From positions 1 through 53,377 of the IMG/VR virus record IMGVR_UViG_3300005043_000142: a stretch of 53,377 bases of DNA; one strand, 5' to 3'. The stretch is from a virus. The notes under the pieces are model-generated. The model ran no database searches. It was not told the DNA's origin and was given only the letters and a program-made list of their open reading frames with translations. Shown piece by piece: positions 25,551 to 34,042 of the stretch. Numbering within the stretch: position 1 is the stretch's first letter; the number at the start of each line of letters is the position of its first letter. The position numbers and the translations under genes are program-made.

Positions 25551-26768
25551 TCAGGAAACGGCGGTATCAACCACCATTACACCGTGGTCGTTCACGCGGC
25601 CATTTTTGTCAGCAAAGCGGATTTTCTTCTTGCCATCCATCCAGCGGATCGCAATTTCTTTGCTGTTGTCGTGGTCGGTGGATTGCTCAGTCATACCGAT
25701 AAAGCCGGCATCAGAACCGTCCTGCTTGCCCACGTTGCCGAAGGCATGAGCAAGAGCCTGCGCACCCAGCAAGACGCCGCGGTGCATCTTCACGCCAGTG
25801 GTTGCCTGGGTAATGGTAGCCGCATGGTTGTTTTGCGAAACATCCACAGTTGAACCCACGCCAAACTCAATGTAGCGGGTCATCTTCTTGATCAGGATGC
25901 CTTCCCACATAAAACATTCGCCGTGGAAAATTGGATGATTCCAGCCCTTGCTGCGCACCATCGCCTGAGCTGCCAGACGGGTCAGTTCTTCCTTGCTGGT
26001 CGTGGCCTTAAAGTCAGCCATCTGGCGCGGAGAAACGTACAGCACATACAGCGGCTCAGCGTCCACCATCGGATCGTTGGCCAGCTTAACCGGCTGCATC
26101 CGCATGGTGTCCATCTCGTCGATGTACAGGCGCATGTTTTCCACTACGTCCAGGGTGAATTTATCCGCAGCGTCCAGGGTATCCACGGAATTCGCGTCAC
26201 CACCGAAGAAATGGCGGTCGTAAGTCGGCGGCAGAACCGGGTTCACCAGAATTTCTGCAAATTCCGGATCGCTGGCCAGCGGCACAATATCGTTTGCAGC
26301 CAGGTGAGTACCGCGCGCACCAGACAGGTGAATCAGCGTAGTGTGGTCGGTCAGGTCGCCGTAGTAGTTGTCAGATGACAACAGGCCACGGGCAATCTGC
26401 TGCAGGTTGTGCTTGGTGCGTTGCTGCGCCATCTTGCCACCAGCATCGACCATGTGACGGCCTTGGTTAATTTTCAGCCCCATGCTGGCGCTGGTCAGCG
26501 TTTCTCCACGACCTTCCAGCTTGCGGTCGCCCATAGTCGGGCGACCAGTCAGGCGATGGTAGATATCCACCTCAACTTCATCGCCGGCCGCTTTGCTCAA
26601 GTCTGTAATTCGGACAATCGGAGCACCCTTATCGGTCTGTTTGGATTTTTTACCGGGGATTGCCTGCGGTGCGCCTTCAGTCAGAAGGTTGGTAAAGTTA
26701 TGCGCTTTCGATACCTCAGCGAAAAGCGCGGCGTTAAACAGCTTGTTACTCTTTACGGTAGTACCCAT
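25551..26768 (-). CDS. major capsid protein, N4-gp56 family
   Basis: A 405-residue protein. Readable family features include KLFNAALFAEVSKAHNFTNLL, IVRITDLSKAAGDEVEVDIYHRLTGRPTMGDRKLEG, KINQGRHMVDAGGKMAQQRT and the late stretch GVLLGAQALAHAFGN. The combination of a GD-KLEG loop and an IN-GRH-VDAGGKM helix is what I recall for the N4-gp56-like capsid family (DUF4043), which forms the HK97-fold shell in several podoviruses. No long prodomain is present, so scaffold is supplied by the separate gene upstream. It is preceded by the scaffold gene and followed by the decoration candidate. Confidence 0.9.
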   Translation of the reverse strand: MGTTVKSNKLFNAALFAEVSKAHNFTNLLTEGAPQAIPGKKSKQTDKGAPIVRITDLSKAAGDEVEVDIYHRLTGRPTMGDRKLEGRGETLTSASMGLKINQGRHMVDAGGKMAQQRTKHNLQQIARGLLSSDNYYGDLTDHTTLIHLSGARGTHLAANDIVPLASDPEFAEILVNPVLPPTYDRHFFGGDANSVDTLDAADKFTLDVVENMRLYIDEMDTMRMQPVKLANDPMVDAEPLYVLYVSPRQMADFKATTSKEELTRLAAQAMVRSKGWNHPIFHGECFMWEGILIKKMTRYIEFGVGSTVDVSQNNHAATITQATTGVKMHRGVLLGAQALAHAFGNVGKQDGSDAGFIGMTEQSTDHDNSKEIAIRWMDGKKKIRFADKNGRVNDHGVMVVDTAVS

Positions 26769-26786
26769 AATTTTTTACCTCAGGAA

Positions 26787-27794
26787 TTAAAATCCCTGGG
26801 CAAACAGCGCATCCAGTTGCGCCGGGCTCATTTTGGCCATGGCATCTTCCAATTGCTCAGGCGTCATATCCTTTAATGCCTCGGTGTCATTCTTAACGCG
26901 CACAGGTGCCTGACCTAAATCGCTCAGCGAATCAGGGGCTGCTTGCTCAGTTTTATCGATGATTTGTTTGGCGCGATCAGCCGGGCTTTGCGGCTTTTCG
27001 CCAAAGGCTTGTTTGGTCTGTTGAACTACGTGAGCAAAACGCTCAGCGGCGGTGCGGTTCTGCCACTCCGGGGATTTACGCAGCTCGTTATCGAACAGCT
27101 TTGCTTGAGCCCAGCGGTCTGGGTCGTTTTCCATCCACTGAATTAAATCCGGGTTGGAATTCAGCGCCTGTTGCAGATCATTGTTCGGATCAACGGCTGC
27201 AGCCGGTGCTGCCTGCTGAATCTGTTGAAAATTCGACTGCTGCTGGCTGATGAGTTTTTTCATCATCTTGCCCAGCACGCCGTAATCTTCTTCGATTTCA
27301 GCCCACTGCTTTTCTGTGATGTCGTCGGGGTTGGCGAACATTTCCTCAACGTCAGCACCCTGCTGCTCCAGCTTGGTCTTCACGTTGTTCAGTGCGGATT
27401 CCGTTTGCTGATAATTTGCCTGCAGTTGCTCGCGCTCCTGCTGCATATCCATCAGCTGCTGCTCCAGTTGCTTACGCTGCTGGCGCTCGTACTCCAAAAC
27501 CGAATATGGAATTTCATGCTTGCCGTCTTTCGATTTAACGACTTTCGGCGCGTTGTCATCTTCATCATGGCCGGACGTTTCGCCATCGCCTTCACCGTCG
27601 CCGGCGTCATCATTTTTCGCGTCCGGCTTTGCAGCTTTTTCGCTCAATGAAAAACCGTCGTCGTCGGCTTCCGCTTCGTCCTGTTCTGCGTAAATGTCGC
27701 TTTCACCTGCAGCAGCCAGAGCCTTTTCGATCAGCTCCGGGTCGCCACTTTCCAGCGCCGCGTCAATGTCAAAATCGTTGACTTCATTACTCAT
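26787..27794 (-). CDS. capsid scaffolding protein
   Basis: A 335-residue acidic protein: the first 90 residues are very rich in Asp and Glu, then comes a long Gln/Glu coiled coil (about 95-170) and a C-terminal helix-rich tail ending EQLEDAMAKMSPAQLDALF. An acidic, coiled-coil protein encoded immediately upstream of the capsid gene is the signature of an internal scaffold, which binds capsid subunits through its C-terminal helix. Eighteen bases separate it from the capsid gene. It is the first gene after the terminator that follows the portal, so a promoter is expected in the 128-base gap above it, although none is clear. Confidence 0.8.
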   Translation of the reverse strand: MSNEVNDFDIDAALESGDPELIEKALAAAGESDIYAEQDEAEADDDGFSLSEKAAKPDAKNDDAGDGEGDGETSGHDEDDNAPKVVKSKDGKHEIPYSVLEYERQQRKQLEQQLMDMQQEREQLQANYQQTESALNNVKTKLEQQGADVEEMFANPDDITEKQWAEIEEDYGVLGKMMKKLISQQQSNFQQIQQAAPAAAVDPNNDLQQALNSNPDLIQWMENDPDRWAQAKLFDNELRKSPEWQNRTAAERFAHVVQQTKQAFGEKPQSPADRAKQIIDKTEQAAPDSLSDLGQAPVRVKNDTEALKDMTPEQLEDAMAKMSPAQLDALFAQGF

Positions 27795-27881
27795 TGCTCA
27801 CACCTTTTGTCAGTTATCGCATGACTGCGTAGGGTTGGTTTTTTGCCTTCTATCGGTCGGGCTACCGTGAAAAACGGGCAT

Positions 27882-27905
27882 AAAAAAACCCGCACTTGGC
27901 GGGTT
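27882..27905 (-). terminator. intrinsic terminator between portal and scaffold
   Basis: A 7-bp stem (about 27887-27893 with 27899-27905) closes a five-base loop and is followed by seven T residues in the minus-strand transcript. It lies just after the portal stop codon, so packaging genes and capsid genes can be expressed at different levels. Confidence 0.85.
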
Positions 27906-27922
27906 CTTTGTTTTGCATTCTG

Positions 27923-29953
27923 TTATTGCATCGGGATCATGTGTGGCGGCGGTGGCGGCACTCGATTATTCCGTGCCATGTCCATTGCCATCTGTGTCTG
28001 CTTAACTTTTTCGGTACCGGCTTTCTCTGTTGTCAGGTCAGCGTCTGCGGCCATTTTCTGAATCTTGGCTTTCAGCTCTTCCAGCTCAAGCTGCATTGCT
28101 GCCAACTGGGTTTCTTCTACCACCTGCTGCTTCTGCTGCGCGGCCCGCTGCTCTTGCTGATACTGCTGCAATTCTTCTTCGGTCATATCGTCGGTATTTA
28201 CTTCGCCGGTGGCTTTTTGCAGCGCTTTCATTAAGCGGGCTTTTTTGTCGGTCGGTAAATCCAGCTGCTCGATAACCATGTCCATTGCGCCGATCTGAAC
28301 TTCCTGCGGCAGCTTGCCGATAAAGTCCAGCAGCATTTCCGCCATCTGTGCACGGTATCCAGGCGACTGCTGAATATCGCCCAGAACAACCTGAGTTTTT
28401 GCCTGCGCAACGGCGTTGGAAATTTCGCCGGTACCGGTTTCCTCGTTCAGCACGACCTCTTTCGGTTTCTGGCCAGGCTGCTGAGGAATGAAAATACTGA
28501 CGTTGCGCTGCTCTTTCAGCTCAGTGACTTCATACGCTAGCACCAGCTCGCCCAGCATCTGCCGGGCAAATCGGTAATTGTCGTTAATATCCGCCAGCGT
28601 GGTAGCGCCCTGCTCGACCAGTGAGTTAATCGCCACGCCAGACTGTGCGCCGCCCTCCTTACCCAGGAAAGCGTTGTACACACCAGCAACGTCCTGAATC
28701 AGCGTCTTGGCGTCCTGCATTACCTGGAACTGCTGCTGCGCAATCCCTTGATCTGTTTCTACGCGGAACAAGCCGCCTCCCTTGCGACGCGCGGCAGGGT
28801 TCAGCTTAATAATGCCGTCCTGCCGGTGAATTTCGTCCTGCAGGCGCTCATCACTCATGCTGCTTGCGTCATCATCCATCACGATGCGCTTATAGTTCAG
28901 ATCAGCAGTTAGCTTAATGCGGCGGAAATTAATTTCGTCCTGCGGGCTGAGCATTGCGCGAACCAATCCATACGGAACCTTGGTTTTATCTTCCTGCACA
29001 CCGAAAAACGGCACATACGGATAATGGTTATGCGGGTGCGGGCTGGCCATATCAGCAACGTGGTGCGGCCCGATGTACCAGCTCAGTCGAAGCTTCGGAA
29101 TGCTGCGCTTTTCAATCTGAACTTTTCCGGTATTAATGAGCGCGACGTGAAATTTATTTTTCTCGTCGAACTGCGCCGCGTTACCGCGCTCATCTTTAAT
29201 GATGATTCCCTGTTCCCACACCCGGTAATAAAGCTCGTACACCTTAATCATGTCGCGGTGCGGCAGTAGCCACTCGGTTTCATTGCGGCTTCCGTACTGG
29301 TATTCGTCATATGCCCGGCTCAGCATGTCGCCTTTGTGCATAAACTCGCGCGAATCGAACGCAGCCCACTGACCAATACTGTGCTTGATAATGTCCCTTT
29401 GCTTGGGAAATGCAGCCTCCAATTCATCCTTATCAACCCATCGCTGACGCAATAACCAGCGGCAGTCAGTCAGGTCTGGATTAGCCTTCCAATCCCAGCT
29501 GATTTCATCGCGGTGAATTTCGTGAATACGGTACTTAGGCCCCAGAGGGTCTTTATTCGGTTTGACTTCAACCCAGTCAATGCCGCCAATAACCTGGCCC
29601 TTGTAGGCGTCCGAGCATGCCCGGTTCGCTTTCGCAATCCGCATAGCTTCATTCAGTCGAAGATTCAGGCCCTCGGCCACTTCGGCAAACTCGTCGTTGT
29701 CGGCCTGTACAAACCAATCTGTCCGGCTGCGCGCCTCCATACCCAGCACGCCGTTAATCGTCGGTGCCACCAGATTTGTGGTCAGAACCGGCATATTTCG
29801 GCGTTTCAGAGTTTCGATCAGCGCCGGCTCCAGCTGGTTACCATCGTAATACTGGAAGCAGCGATCAGATTCTCCACGCCATTCAGGCTGATAATCGACT
29901 TCTTCCAGAATTTTGTGCAGGCGCCGGGTGCCGGTTAAATCATGCTCTGACAT
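27923..29953 (-). CDS. portal protein, P22 type
   Basis: A 676-residue protein. Landmarks are YYDGNQLEPALIETLKRRNMPVLTTNL near the start, INGVLGMEARSRTDWFV, WDWKANPDLTDCRWLLRQRWV, HNHYPYVPFFGVQEDKTKVPYGLVR and the C-terminal Gln-rich coiled-coil barrel (EELQQYQQEQRAAQQKQQ), with a proline-rich end. These are features of the P22-like portal family, which forms the dodecameric DNA-entry ring. The long C-terminal helix matches the barrel of P22 portal. Its start overlaps the terminase stop (TAATG). Confidence 0.9.
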   Translation of the reverse strand: MSEHDLTGTRRLHKILEEVDYQPEWRGESDRCFQYYDGNQLEPALIETLKRRNMPVLTTNLVAPTINGVLGMEARSRTDWFVQADNDEFAEVAEGLNLRLNEAMRIAKANRACSDAYKGQVIGGIDWVEVKPNKDPLGPKYRIHEIHRDEISWDWKANPDLTDCRWLLRQRWVDKDELEAAFPKQRDIIKHSIGQWAAFDSREFMHKGDMLSRAYDEYQYGSRNETEWLLPHRDMIKVYELYYRVWEQGIIIKDERGNAAQFDEKNKFHVALINTGKVQIEKRSIPKLRLSWYIGPHHVADMASPHPHNHYPYVPFFGVQEDKTKVPYGLVRAMLSPQDEINFRRIKLTADLNYKRIVMDDDASSMSDERLQDEIHRQDGIIKLNPAARRKGGGLFRVETDQGIAQQQFQVMQDAKTLIQDVAGVYNAFLGKEGGAQSGVAINSLVEQGATTLADINDNYRFARQMLGELVLAYEVTELKEQRNVSIFIPQQPGQKPKEVVLNEETGTGEISNAVAQAKTQVVLGDIQQSPGYRAQMAEMLLDFIGKLPQEVQIGAMDMVIEQLDLPTDKKARLMKALQKATGEVNTDDMTEEELQQYQQEQRAAQQKQQVVEETQLAAMQLELEELKAKIQKMAADADLTTEKAGTEKVKQTQMAMDMARNNRVPPPPPHMIPMQ

Positions 29954-31434
29954 TACATCCCTCTCCAGTCGCCTTCGGTGCGGCCGCGCACGGCGGATTT
30001 AATCGGGGGCGTTGTCATAATTTCCACCAGCATCATTATCAGGTAGCGCATAGCATCCATTAAGTGATCGTTCTCTTTTACGACGTGGCCTTTATCGTCA
30101 CGCCGATACAATGCAAATTCAGCAAGCAGGTTTGCCAGCGTACCGAATACTTTTAACCGGCCAGTGGCCAGTCGTTCATTTACCGCGAAAATCCCAGCCT
30201 CAACCGCATTATCCGCTTTGATAATGTTCAGGCCCTGCAGCTCGTACAGCTCAAATAACTTACTGCCGTCGGTCTGCGCCCTGCCTTTTGATGCTGGGTC
30301 AATGGCCCCCAGCATCCAGGCACCGCGCGCTTTAATCGCCGCACTGTGCTCTGCCGGCGTTACCTGCCCCATGTAATGCTCTGAGTACAGATAAACAATG
30401 TCGTTATCCCGATCCCAGGCACCCCAAACAACAGCGGTGCGCTTCCAGCCCACGTCAAAACCGTAGGCTTTTGGCCAGTGCTTCGGCAACATAAACGGAT
30501 TAACTTTTATGTCGTCAGGGTCATACGGGTAAATCGCACCTTCACCCAGCGATGGATCGCCATTCATCCGCGCTTTTAACTGATATGGCTTCAGCTTCAG
30601 CGACTTAATCAGCCGATCCTGCTGTTCTTTGCTCAGGTGCGGCGCGTGATCCCAGCCCGCTTTAACCATATAACGCGGGTTGCTGGTGTCGGTTAATGCC
30701 TGCTCTTTGCAGGATTCCAAGAACGCCAGCACCAACTCAGTCAAACCAGACAGCGGCGTGAACGTGAGAATAAAAATCCCGTTCGTCGTCATCGTCCGGA
30801 TCAGGGCTTCTTCATAAACCGGATACGGACATTCCTCGTCCATCCAGATGATGTCTTCCTCGGTTCCTTGGAAGATTTTTCGGCCCTGCTCATACGTCCG
30901 GAATTTCAGTACCGACCATTCGCCGTTGGCGTGCTTTACCGGTACTTCTTCGTATGCGTCTGGTACGCCCGGCTTCGGCGTCGGCTTACCCAGCTTGTCG
31001 CGGGGAATCATCCCCGTACCCCAGGCGTCGGTGCCGTATTTTCCGCCCAGCAGCTTTTTCTGGATGATGTCCCGCGTGGTCTGATTAGTATCACCGGCAG
31101 CCAGCGCACGGACGTTGCGATCAAACCGCTTGCCGTCCCACCATTCCGGATATTCGCCGGTCAGGTGCAGAGTGATTTCGTAACCGCCGGCCTCCGTCTT
31201 ACCCACCCGGTTACCGGCCATGAACAGCCGCTCAGAGTGATACGCGCCAGCAGTAAAAAATTCACAGTGCTTGCTGTACAGCTCGCGGCGAAACTCCCCT
31301 GTGTCGGGAAACATCGACCGCAGCTTGTTGTACTTCTCCCGGCGCTGTCGTTCTTCCAGCAGCGCCAGCAGTTTTAATTTCTCAGCTCGCGGAAGATGAT
31401 GCAGCGGCGGTAAGTCTCCGCTCGATTTCCGCAT
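29953..31434 (-). CDS. terL: terminase large subunit
   Basis: A 493-residue packaging motor. Walker A GNRVGKTEAG lies around residues 74-83, Walker B IIWMDEE around 195-201, and the C-terminal nuclease part carries AYGFDVGWKRTAVVWGAWD with the expected first aspartate, and a later acidic stretch VVKENDHLMDAMRYL. The ATPase pumps DNA into the prohead and the nuclease cuts the concatemer. The start at 31434 overlaps the small-terminase gene by 53 bases and has GAGGAA upstream. With a P22-type portal, headful packaging is likely, and no cos site could be identified. Confidence 0.92.
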   Translation of the reverse strand: MRKSSGDLPPLHHLPRAEKLKLLALLEERQRREKYNKLRSMFPDTGEFRRELYSKHCEFFTAGAYHSERLFMAGNRVGKTEAGGYEITLHLTGEYPEWWDGKRFDRNVRALAAGDTNQTTRDIIQKKLLGGKYGTDAWGTGMIPRDKLGKPTPKPGVPDAYEEVPVKHANGEWSVLKFRTYEQGRKIFQGTEEDIIWMDEECPYPVYEEALIRTMTTNGIFILTFTPLSGLTELVLAFLESCKEQALTDTSNPRYMVKAGWDHAPHLSKEQQDRLIKSLKLKPYQLKARMNGDPSLGEGAIYPYDPDDIKVNPFMLPKHWPKAYGFDVGWKRTAVVWGAWDRDNDIVYLYSEHYMGQVTPAEHSAAIKARGAWMLGAIDPASKGRAQTDGSKLFELYELQGLNIIKADNAVEAGIFAVNERLATGRLKVFGTLANLLAEFALYRRDDKGHVVKENDHLMDAMRYLIMMLVEIMTTPPIKSAVRGRTEGDWRGM

Positions 31435-31939
31435 TTAATTCCTCGTCGCTTAGCTGCTCAGTCGGCTTTTCTTCTGTGACAGACAGCTCCTGCTTATCTC
31501 GCATGTCGGTCACGTTCTTCGCAACAAAGATGGCAAATGTCTTTTCATAGTTACCCAGCAGGCCATTCTGGATGAGAATGTCCTTCTGAATGGTTTCCGC
31601 TTTTTTTATAGCGTCGGAAAACTCTGGGTAAGTTTTTTCCCATTCGTGAATTGTGTCCCGGCAAACTCCAACTTTTCGGGCGAAGCCTTCCTTCGTCGGG
31701 AACTTACATGGGATAAGAACTGGATTCCCGTGCTTATCCAGAACAGGGACTTCTGAACCTTCCTCATCGACCTTAGTGGCCATAATGAATGGCTCTTGAT
31801 CGAAGAACTCAATCACTTCAGTGCAGTATTCTGGCTTGTACTTCGTTGGGCGGCCACCAGCGCCAGGCGCAGGCTCTTCAACGGCTTTTACCTTCACAGG
31901 AGTGCGCTTCGTCTTCCGTTTTCCTTTTTCTTCCGCCAT
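31382..31939 (-). CDS. terS: terminase small subunit
   Basis: A 185-residue protein. After a basic N-terminus comes GGRPTKYKPEYCTEVIEFFDQE, a middle with a beta hairpin that carries the pattern KHGNPVLIPCKFPT, and a helix-turn-helix GFARKVGVCRDTIHEWEKTYPEF around residues 85-107. The C-terminal acidic region is likely to contact the large subunit. The GRPT-K-Y start and the HTH are typical for small terminases that recognise the packaging site. ATG 31939 is preferred over a GTG four codons upstream because GGTGG is then correctly spaced. Confidence 0.85.
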   Translation of the reverse strand: MAEEKGKRKTKRTPVKVKAVEEPAPGAGGRPTKYKPEYCTEVIEFFDQEPFIMATKVDEEGSEVPVLDKHGNPVLIPCKFPTKEGFARKVGVCRDTIHEWEKTYPEFSDAIKKAETIQKDILIQNGLLGNYEKTFAIFVAKNVTDMRDKQELSVTEEKPTEQLSDEELNAEIERRLTAAASSSAS

Positions 31940-31952
31940 ATCAACCACCAAT

Positions 31953-31979
31953 AAAAAAGCCCCGGTGGAGTTCGGGGCT
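31953..31979 (-). terminator. intrinsic terminator between lysis and packaging genes
   Basis: AGCCCCG (31958-31964) pairs with CGGGGCT (31973-31979) and is followed by six T residues in the minus-strand transcript. It would stop transcription from the lysis cassette before the terminase genes unless antiterminated. That fits a Q-type late system that reads through terminators. Confidence 0.8.
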
Positions 31980-32014
31980 TTGCTTCTGTTTTAAATTACG
32001 TCGCTCGCCAGCTA

Positions 32015-32269
32015 TCAGAGTCCGGTACTCTGCGCCAGGCAACGCTCCACCTGTTTGAAATAGATCAGGAGGCTCGCCTGATCGACTGGCATTAAAATAA
32101 CCAGACCTTCTTCACTCACGCCCGGCAGGCGCGGAATCACCGGAGGACAGTTTGATTTGCCCACCTGCAGCAATGTCGCTGCATCCGCTGCCGTCTTCAC
32201 CGTCTCGCACCCGGCCAAACTCATCAGCCCAGCTACCAGAAGGATCAGCATTAATACCCTCAACATCAT
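32015..32269 (-). CDS. small lipoprotein, o-spanin (Rz1-like) candidate
   Basis: An 84-residue protein with a hydrophobic signal peptide ending in the lipobox SLAGC (cysteine near residue 21), then PPVIPRLPG and an otherwise small helical body. Outer-membrane lipoproteins with a proline-rich stretch, encoded inside a lysis cassette, are the o-spanin type (Rz1), which fuses outer and inner membranes late in lysis. It starts inside the preceding gene in another frame (161-base overlap), as Rz1 does with Rz. A GTG directly upstream is an alternative start. No canonical Rz partner overlaps it, so the call is tentative. Confidence 0.55.
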   Translation of the reverse strand: MMLRVLMLILLVAGLMSLAGCETVKTAADAATLLQVGKSNCPPVIPRLPGVSEEGLVILMPVDQASLLIYFKQVERCLAQSTGL

Positions 32270-32342
32270 CACGGAATCGCTCGTCGTTGATGGTTTTAAG
32301 AAGCCAGCGGAACAGCCAAATCAATTCCGCCAGCACTTTCAT
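32112..32342 (-). CDS. small lysis-cassette protein
   Basis: A 76-residue protein with a hydrophobic N-terminal helix (VLAELIWLFRWLLKTI) followed by FRDDVEGINADPSGSWADEFGRVRDG and a Gly/Ser-rich tail. The second part resembles a small family of phage proteins found next to lysis genes, which read N-x-P-x-x-W-x-x-x-FG-VRDG, of unknown function. Its reading frame overlaps the lipoprotein gene. It overlaps the holin candidate by one base. A membrane anchor with a short cytoplasmic or periplasmic tail is predicted. Confidence 0.6.
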   Translation of the reverse strand: MKVLAELIWLFRWLLKTINDERFRDDVEGINADPSGSWADEFGRVRDGEDGSGCSDIAAGGQIKLSSGDSAPAGRE

Positions 32343-32674
32343 TACTTCACCCAGCCTTTCAGCAAATCGTTGTCGCCGGGCTTTTGCTTCGCCTTAAAGA
32401 ACTGCATCGCCAGCTTTTCGATAATCGGATACAACCAGCGACCCCAGATACCGTCATCACGCGGCGTAGGCGTCAGCGACACAATCAGGGAGAACACCGG
32501 CACCAGCGCCCACAGCGTGCCGACCAGCTTCCCTGCAATACCCAGCTCACCCCACGCTGAAATCAGGTAGCCGATAAAGTCGATGGCATTCTCCGGACCA
32601 GCCTCAGCAGCGAGCGCCAGCGCAGAAATAAAAAAGCCGGCCATAACTGCCAGCAGCGTATAAATCAGTTTCAT
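32342..32674 (-). CDS. holin-like membrane protein
   Basis: A 110-residue protein: a signal-peptide-like hydrophobic N-terminus (IYTLLAVMAGFFISALALA), a second hydrophobic segment about residues 45-67 (GIAGKLVGTLWALVPVFSLIV) and a basic tail with IWGRWLYPIIEKLAMQFF. Small proteins with one or two hydrophobic segments and a charged C-terminus, encoded next to an endolysin, are holin candidates. The motif TPTPRDDGIWGRWLYPIIEKLA recurs in phage membrane proteins from memory. The hole-forming role is inferred from the context. Confidence 0.55.
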   Translation of the reverse strand: MKLIYTLLAVMAGFFISALALAAEAGPENAIDFIGYLISAWGELGIAGKLVGTLWALVPVFSLIVSLTPTPRDDGIWGRWLYPIIEKLAMQFFKAKQKPGDNDLLKGWVK

Positions 32675-32692
32675 GGTTAGTACCCTCAGTTA

Positions 32693-33256
32693 TCAGTTAC
32701 TTTCATTGTGCCGCGCCTCCACAACGCGAAACCCTACGAACGGCCAAAGCTCAAATACCGCATTCTGAATGGCCACCTTTACGCCCACGTCGTCATTGTC
32801 GTTTTCCGCTGATACGGAAACACTTGGGCGGCCAGTAACCGTAAAGCCGTTGTCCATCGTCAGGATTGCAAAGCGCAACACACTGCCCGATTCGATCCGG
32901 TGCCGGATAATCTCAACGCTCTTAATGCTGCCGTGCAGCTCATCCAGCGATACGCGACGGGCATTCAGGCCGCGCGCTTCAATCATACCCTCGGTAACAA
33001 TATCGTCGGCTGAATGCTCGATAATCGACGGCTGCGCCTGATATGCGCGCTCGAACACAGCGGCCGGGGACCAGCTCACATAGCCGGCATGATCCGGGTG
33101 ATTCTTCTGGCCGCCATCCAGATACTCAACCAGATAACCGTCATCGGCCGGATTTTCGTCAGCCGGGCATTCCCAGCCGCGATACTTGTTATATTCGCCG
33201 CGGGTCATTGGCCGGGCCTGAGTGCGCTTGGTGCCGATATATGGGGTCATGGTCAT
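32693..33256 (-). CDS. Gp49-like phage protein
   Basis: A 187-residue protein in two parts. The first reads YIGTKRTQARPMTRGEYNKYRGW and DGYLVEYLDGGQKNHPDHAGYVSWSPAAVF, a common N-terminal phage module. The second reads LTMDNGFTVTGRPSVSVSAEN and IQNAVFELWPFVGFRV, which fits the Gp49/Gp66 family often found in lambdoid lysis or late regions. It has no known enzymatic role. It overlaps the endolysin candidate by four bases and is probably co-translated. Confidence 0.7.
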   Translation of the reverse strand: MTMTPYIGTKRTQARPMTRGEYNKYRGWECPADENPADDGYLVEYLDGGQKNHPDHAGYVSWSPAAVFERAYQAQPSIIEHSADDIVTEGMIEARGLNARRVSLDELHGSIKSVEIIRHRIESGSVLRFAILTMDNGFTVTGRPSVSVSAENDNDDVGVKVAIQNAVFELWPFVGFRVVEARHNESN

Positions 33257-33720
33257 TTGCTGCTTACCTGTTTGAAAAAATCGCCATCCGGGCGTGGGTG
33301 AATGGTTTCATACTCTCCAGCTTTCCGGGTCCAGATCGTCAGCTGCCCTGGGCGGGTATCCAGATGCAGCATTGGCCACGGCTTTCCATTGCGCTGCGTA
33401 TCGAAATACAGCCCGATACCAGTAAAGCCGCACTGAATCGCCACTGTCATTGCATAAAAAAGGTCGCAGTCTGGGAATACGTCGCCGGCATCGCTCAACC
33501 GATGGTTACCATCGGCACCGATAAAATGCCGGCTCGTCTCACTACCGCCTGTGCGAATCCAGCCCCCCTCCAATGGCGAAGGGAATACTTTTCGGCCCAG
33601 TTTGGCGCGGAACAGATCCAGGCGGTGAATGAATGAAGGTTCCATTTTTTCTATGACACCGGCCGGAAACTCACTCAGCATAAAGTGCTCAATGCTGCTC
33701 CAATCAAGAACCTGATTCAC
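33253..33720 (-). CDS. endolysin candidate, M15-type peptidase fold
   Basis: A 155-residue protein. The expected zinc site of M15/VanY-like peptidases is visible in order: SRHF (histidine), then SDAGDVFP (aspartate), then MLHLD (histidine), embedded in a compact domain with GIGLYFDTQRNGKPWPMLHLDTRPG. From family knowledge these cut peptide cross-links in peptidoglycan. No signal peptide is seen, so release would depend on the holin candidate. It lies at the start of the lysis cassette, just after the coiled-coil protein. Confidence 0.7.
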   Translation of the reverse strand: MNQVLDWSSIEHFMLSEFPAGVIEKMEPSFIHRLDLFRAKLGRKVFPSPLEGGWIRTGGSETSRHFIGADGNHRLSDAGDVFPDCDLFYAMTVAIQCGFTGIGLYFDTQRNGKPWPMLHLDTRPGQLTIWTRKAGEYETIHPRPDGDFFKQVSSK

Positions 33721-33965
33721 GAGCGGGCCGCCGGAAGATGTCTGCTTTCACGATCCTTCATTACTGCAATTTCCTTTTCGTGCTGATTGATTATCGCTGC
33801 ATGCTCATCCAGCCGGGTCTGGTGGCGGATATGCGCTTTATCAAAGTCACTCAGCTTTGCATTCACCTGTCCGATGATCTTGCCGAACCCGACAAGCTGC
33901 ATCGCAACAGTGATGGCAAGGCCGATGACAGCGATCAGTGTGTTCGGGTCGGCATTTTCAAACAT
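33717..33965 (-). CDS. membrane-anchored coiled-coil lysis protein
   Basis: An 82-residue protein: one N-terminal transmembrane segment (residues 10-30, LIAVIGLAITVAMQLVGFG), then a charged helix (KLSDFDKAHIRHQTRLDEHAAIINQHEKEIAVMKD) with heptad-like spacing. This is the topology of an inner-membrane spanin (i-spanin) or of a pinholin with a coiled-coil tail. It is the first gene after the candidate late promoter and tR'-like terminator, so it would be expressed first on late induction. It pairs plausibly with the lipoprotein at 32015, although not adjacent to it. Confidence 0.55.
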   Translation of the reverse strand: MFENADPNTLIAVIGLAITVAMQLVGFGKIIGQVNAKLSDFDKAHIRHQTRLDEHAAIINQHEKEIAVMKDRESRHLPAARS

Positions 33966-33982
33966 GGGAGAATTCCAGGCAC

Positions 33983-34016
33983 AAAAAAGCCCGGTCAGGG
34001 TTAGCTGCCGGGCTTT
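33983..34016 (-). terminator. tR'-like terminator just after the late promoter
   Basis: AAAGCCCGG (33986-33994) pairs perfectly with CCGGGCTTT (34008-34016) across 13 bases and is followed by a six-base T tract on the minus strand. It begins about 20 bases after the predicted start of the late transcript, which mirrors the pR'-tR' layout of lambdoid phages where Q protein allows read-through. Confidence 0.8.
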
Positions 34017-34042
34017 AGGTAATATTTATCCAGTTTGGTAAA

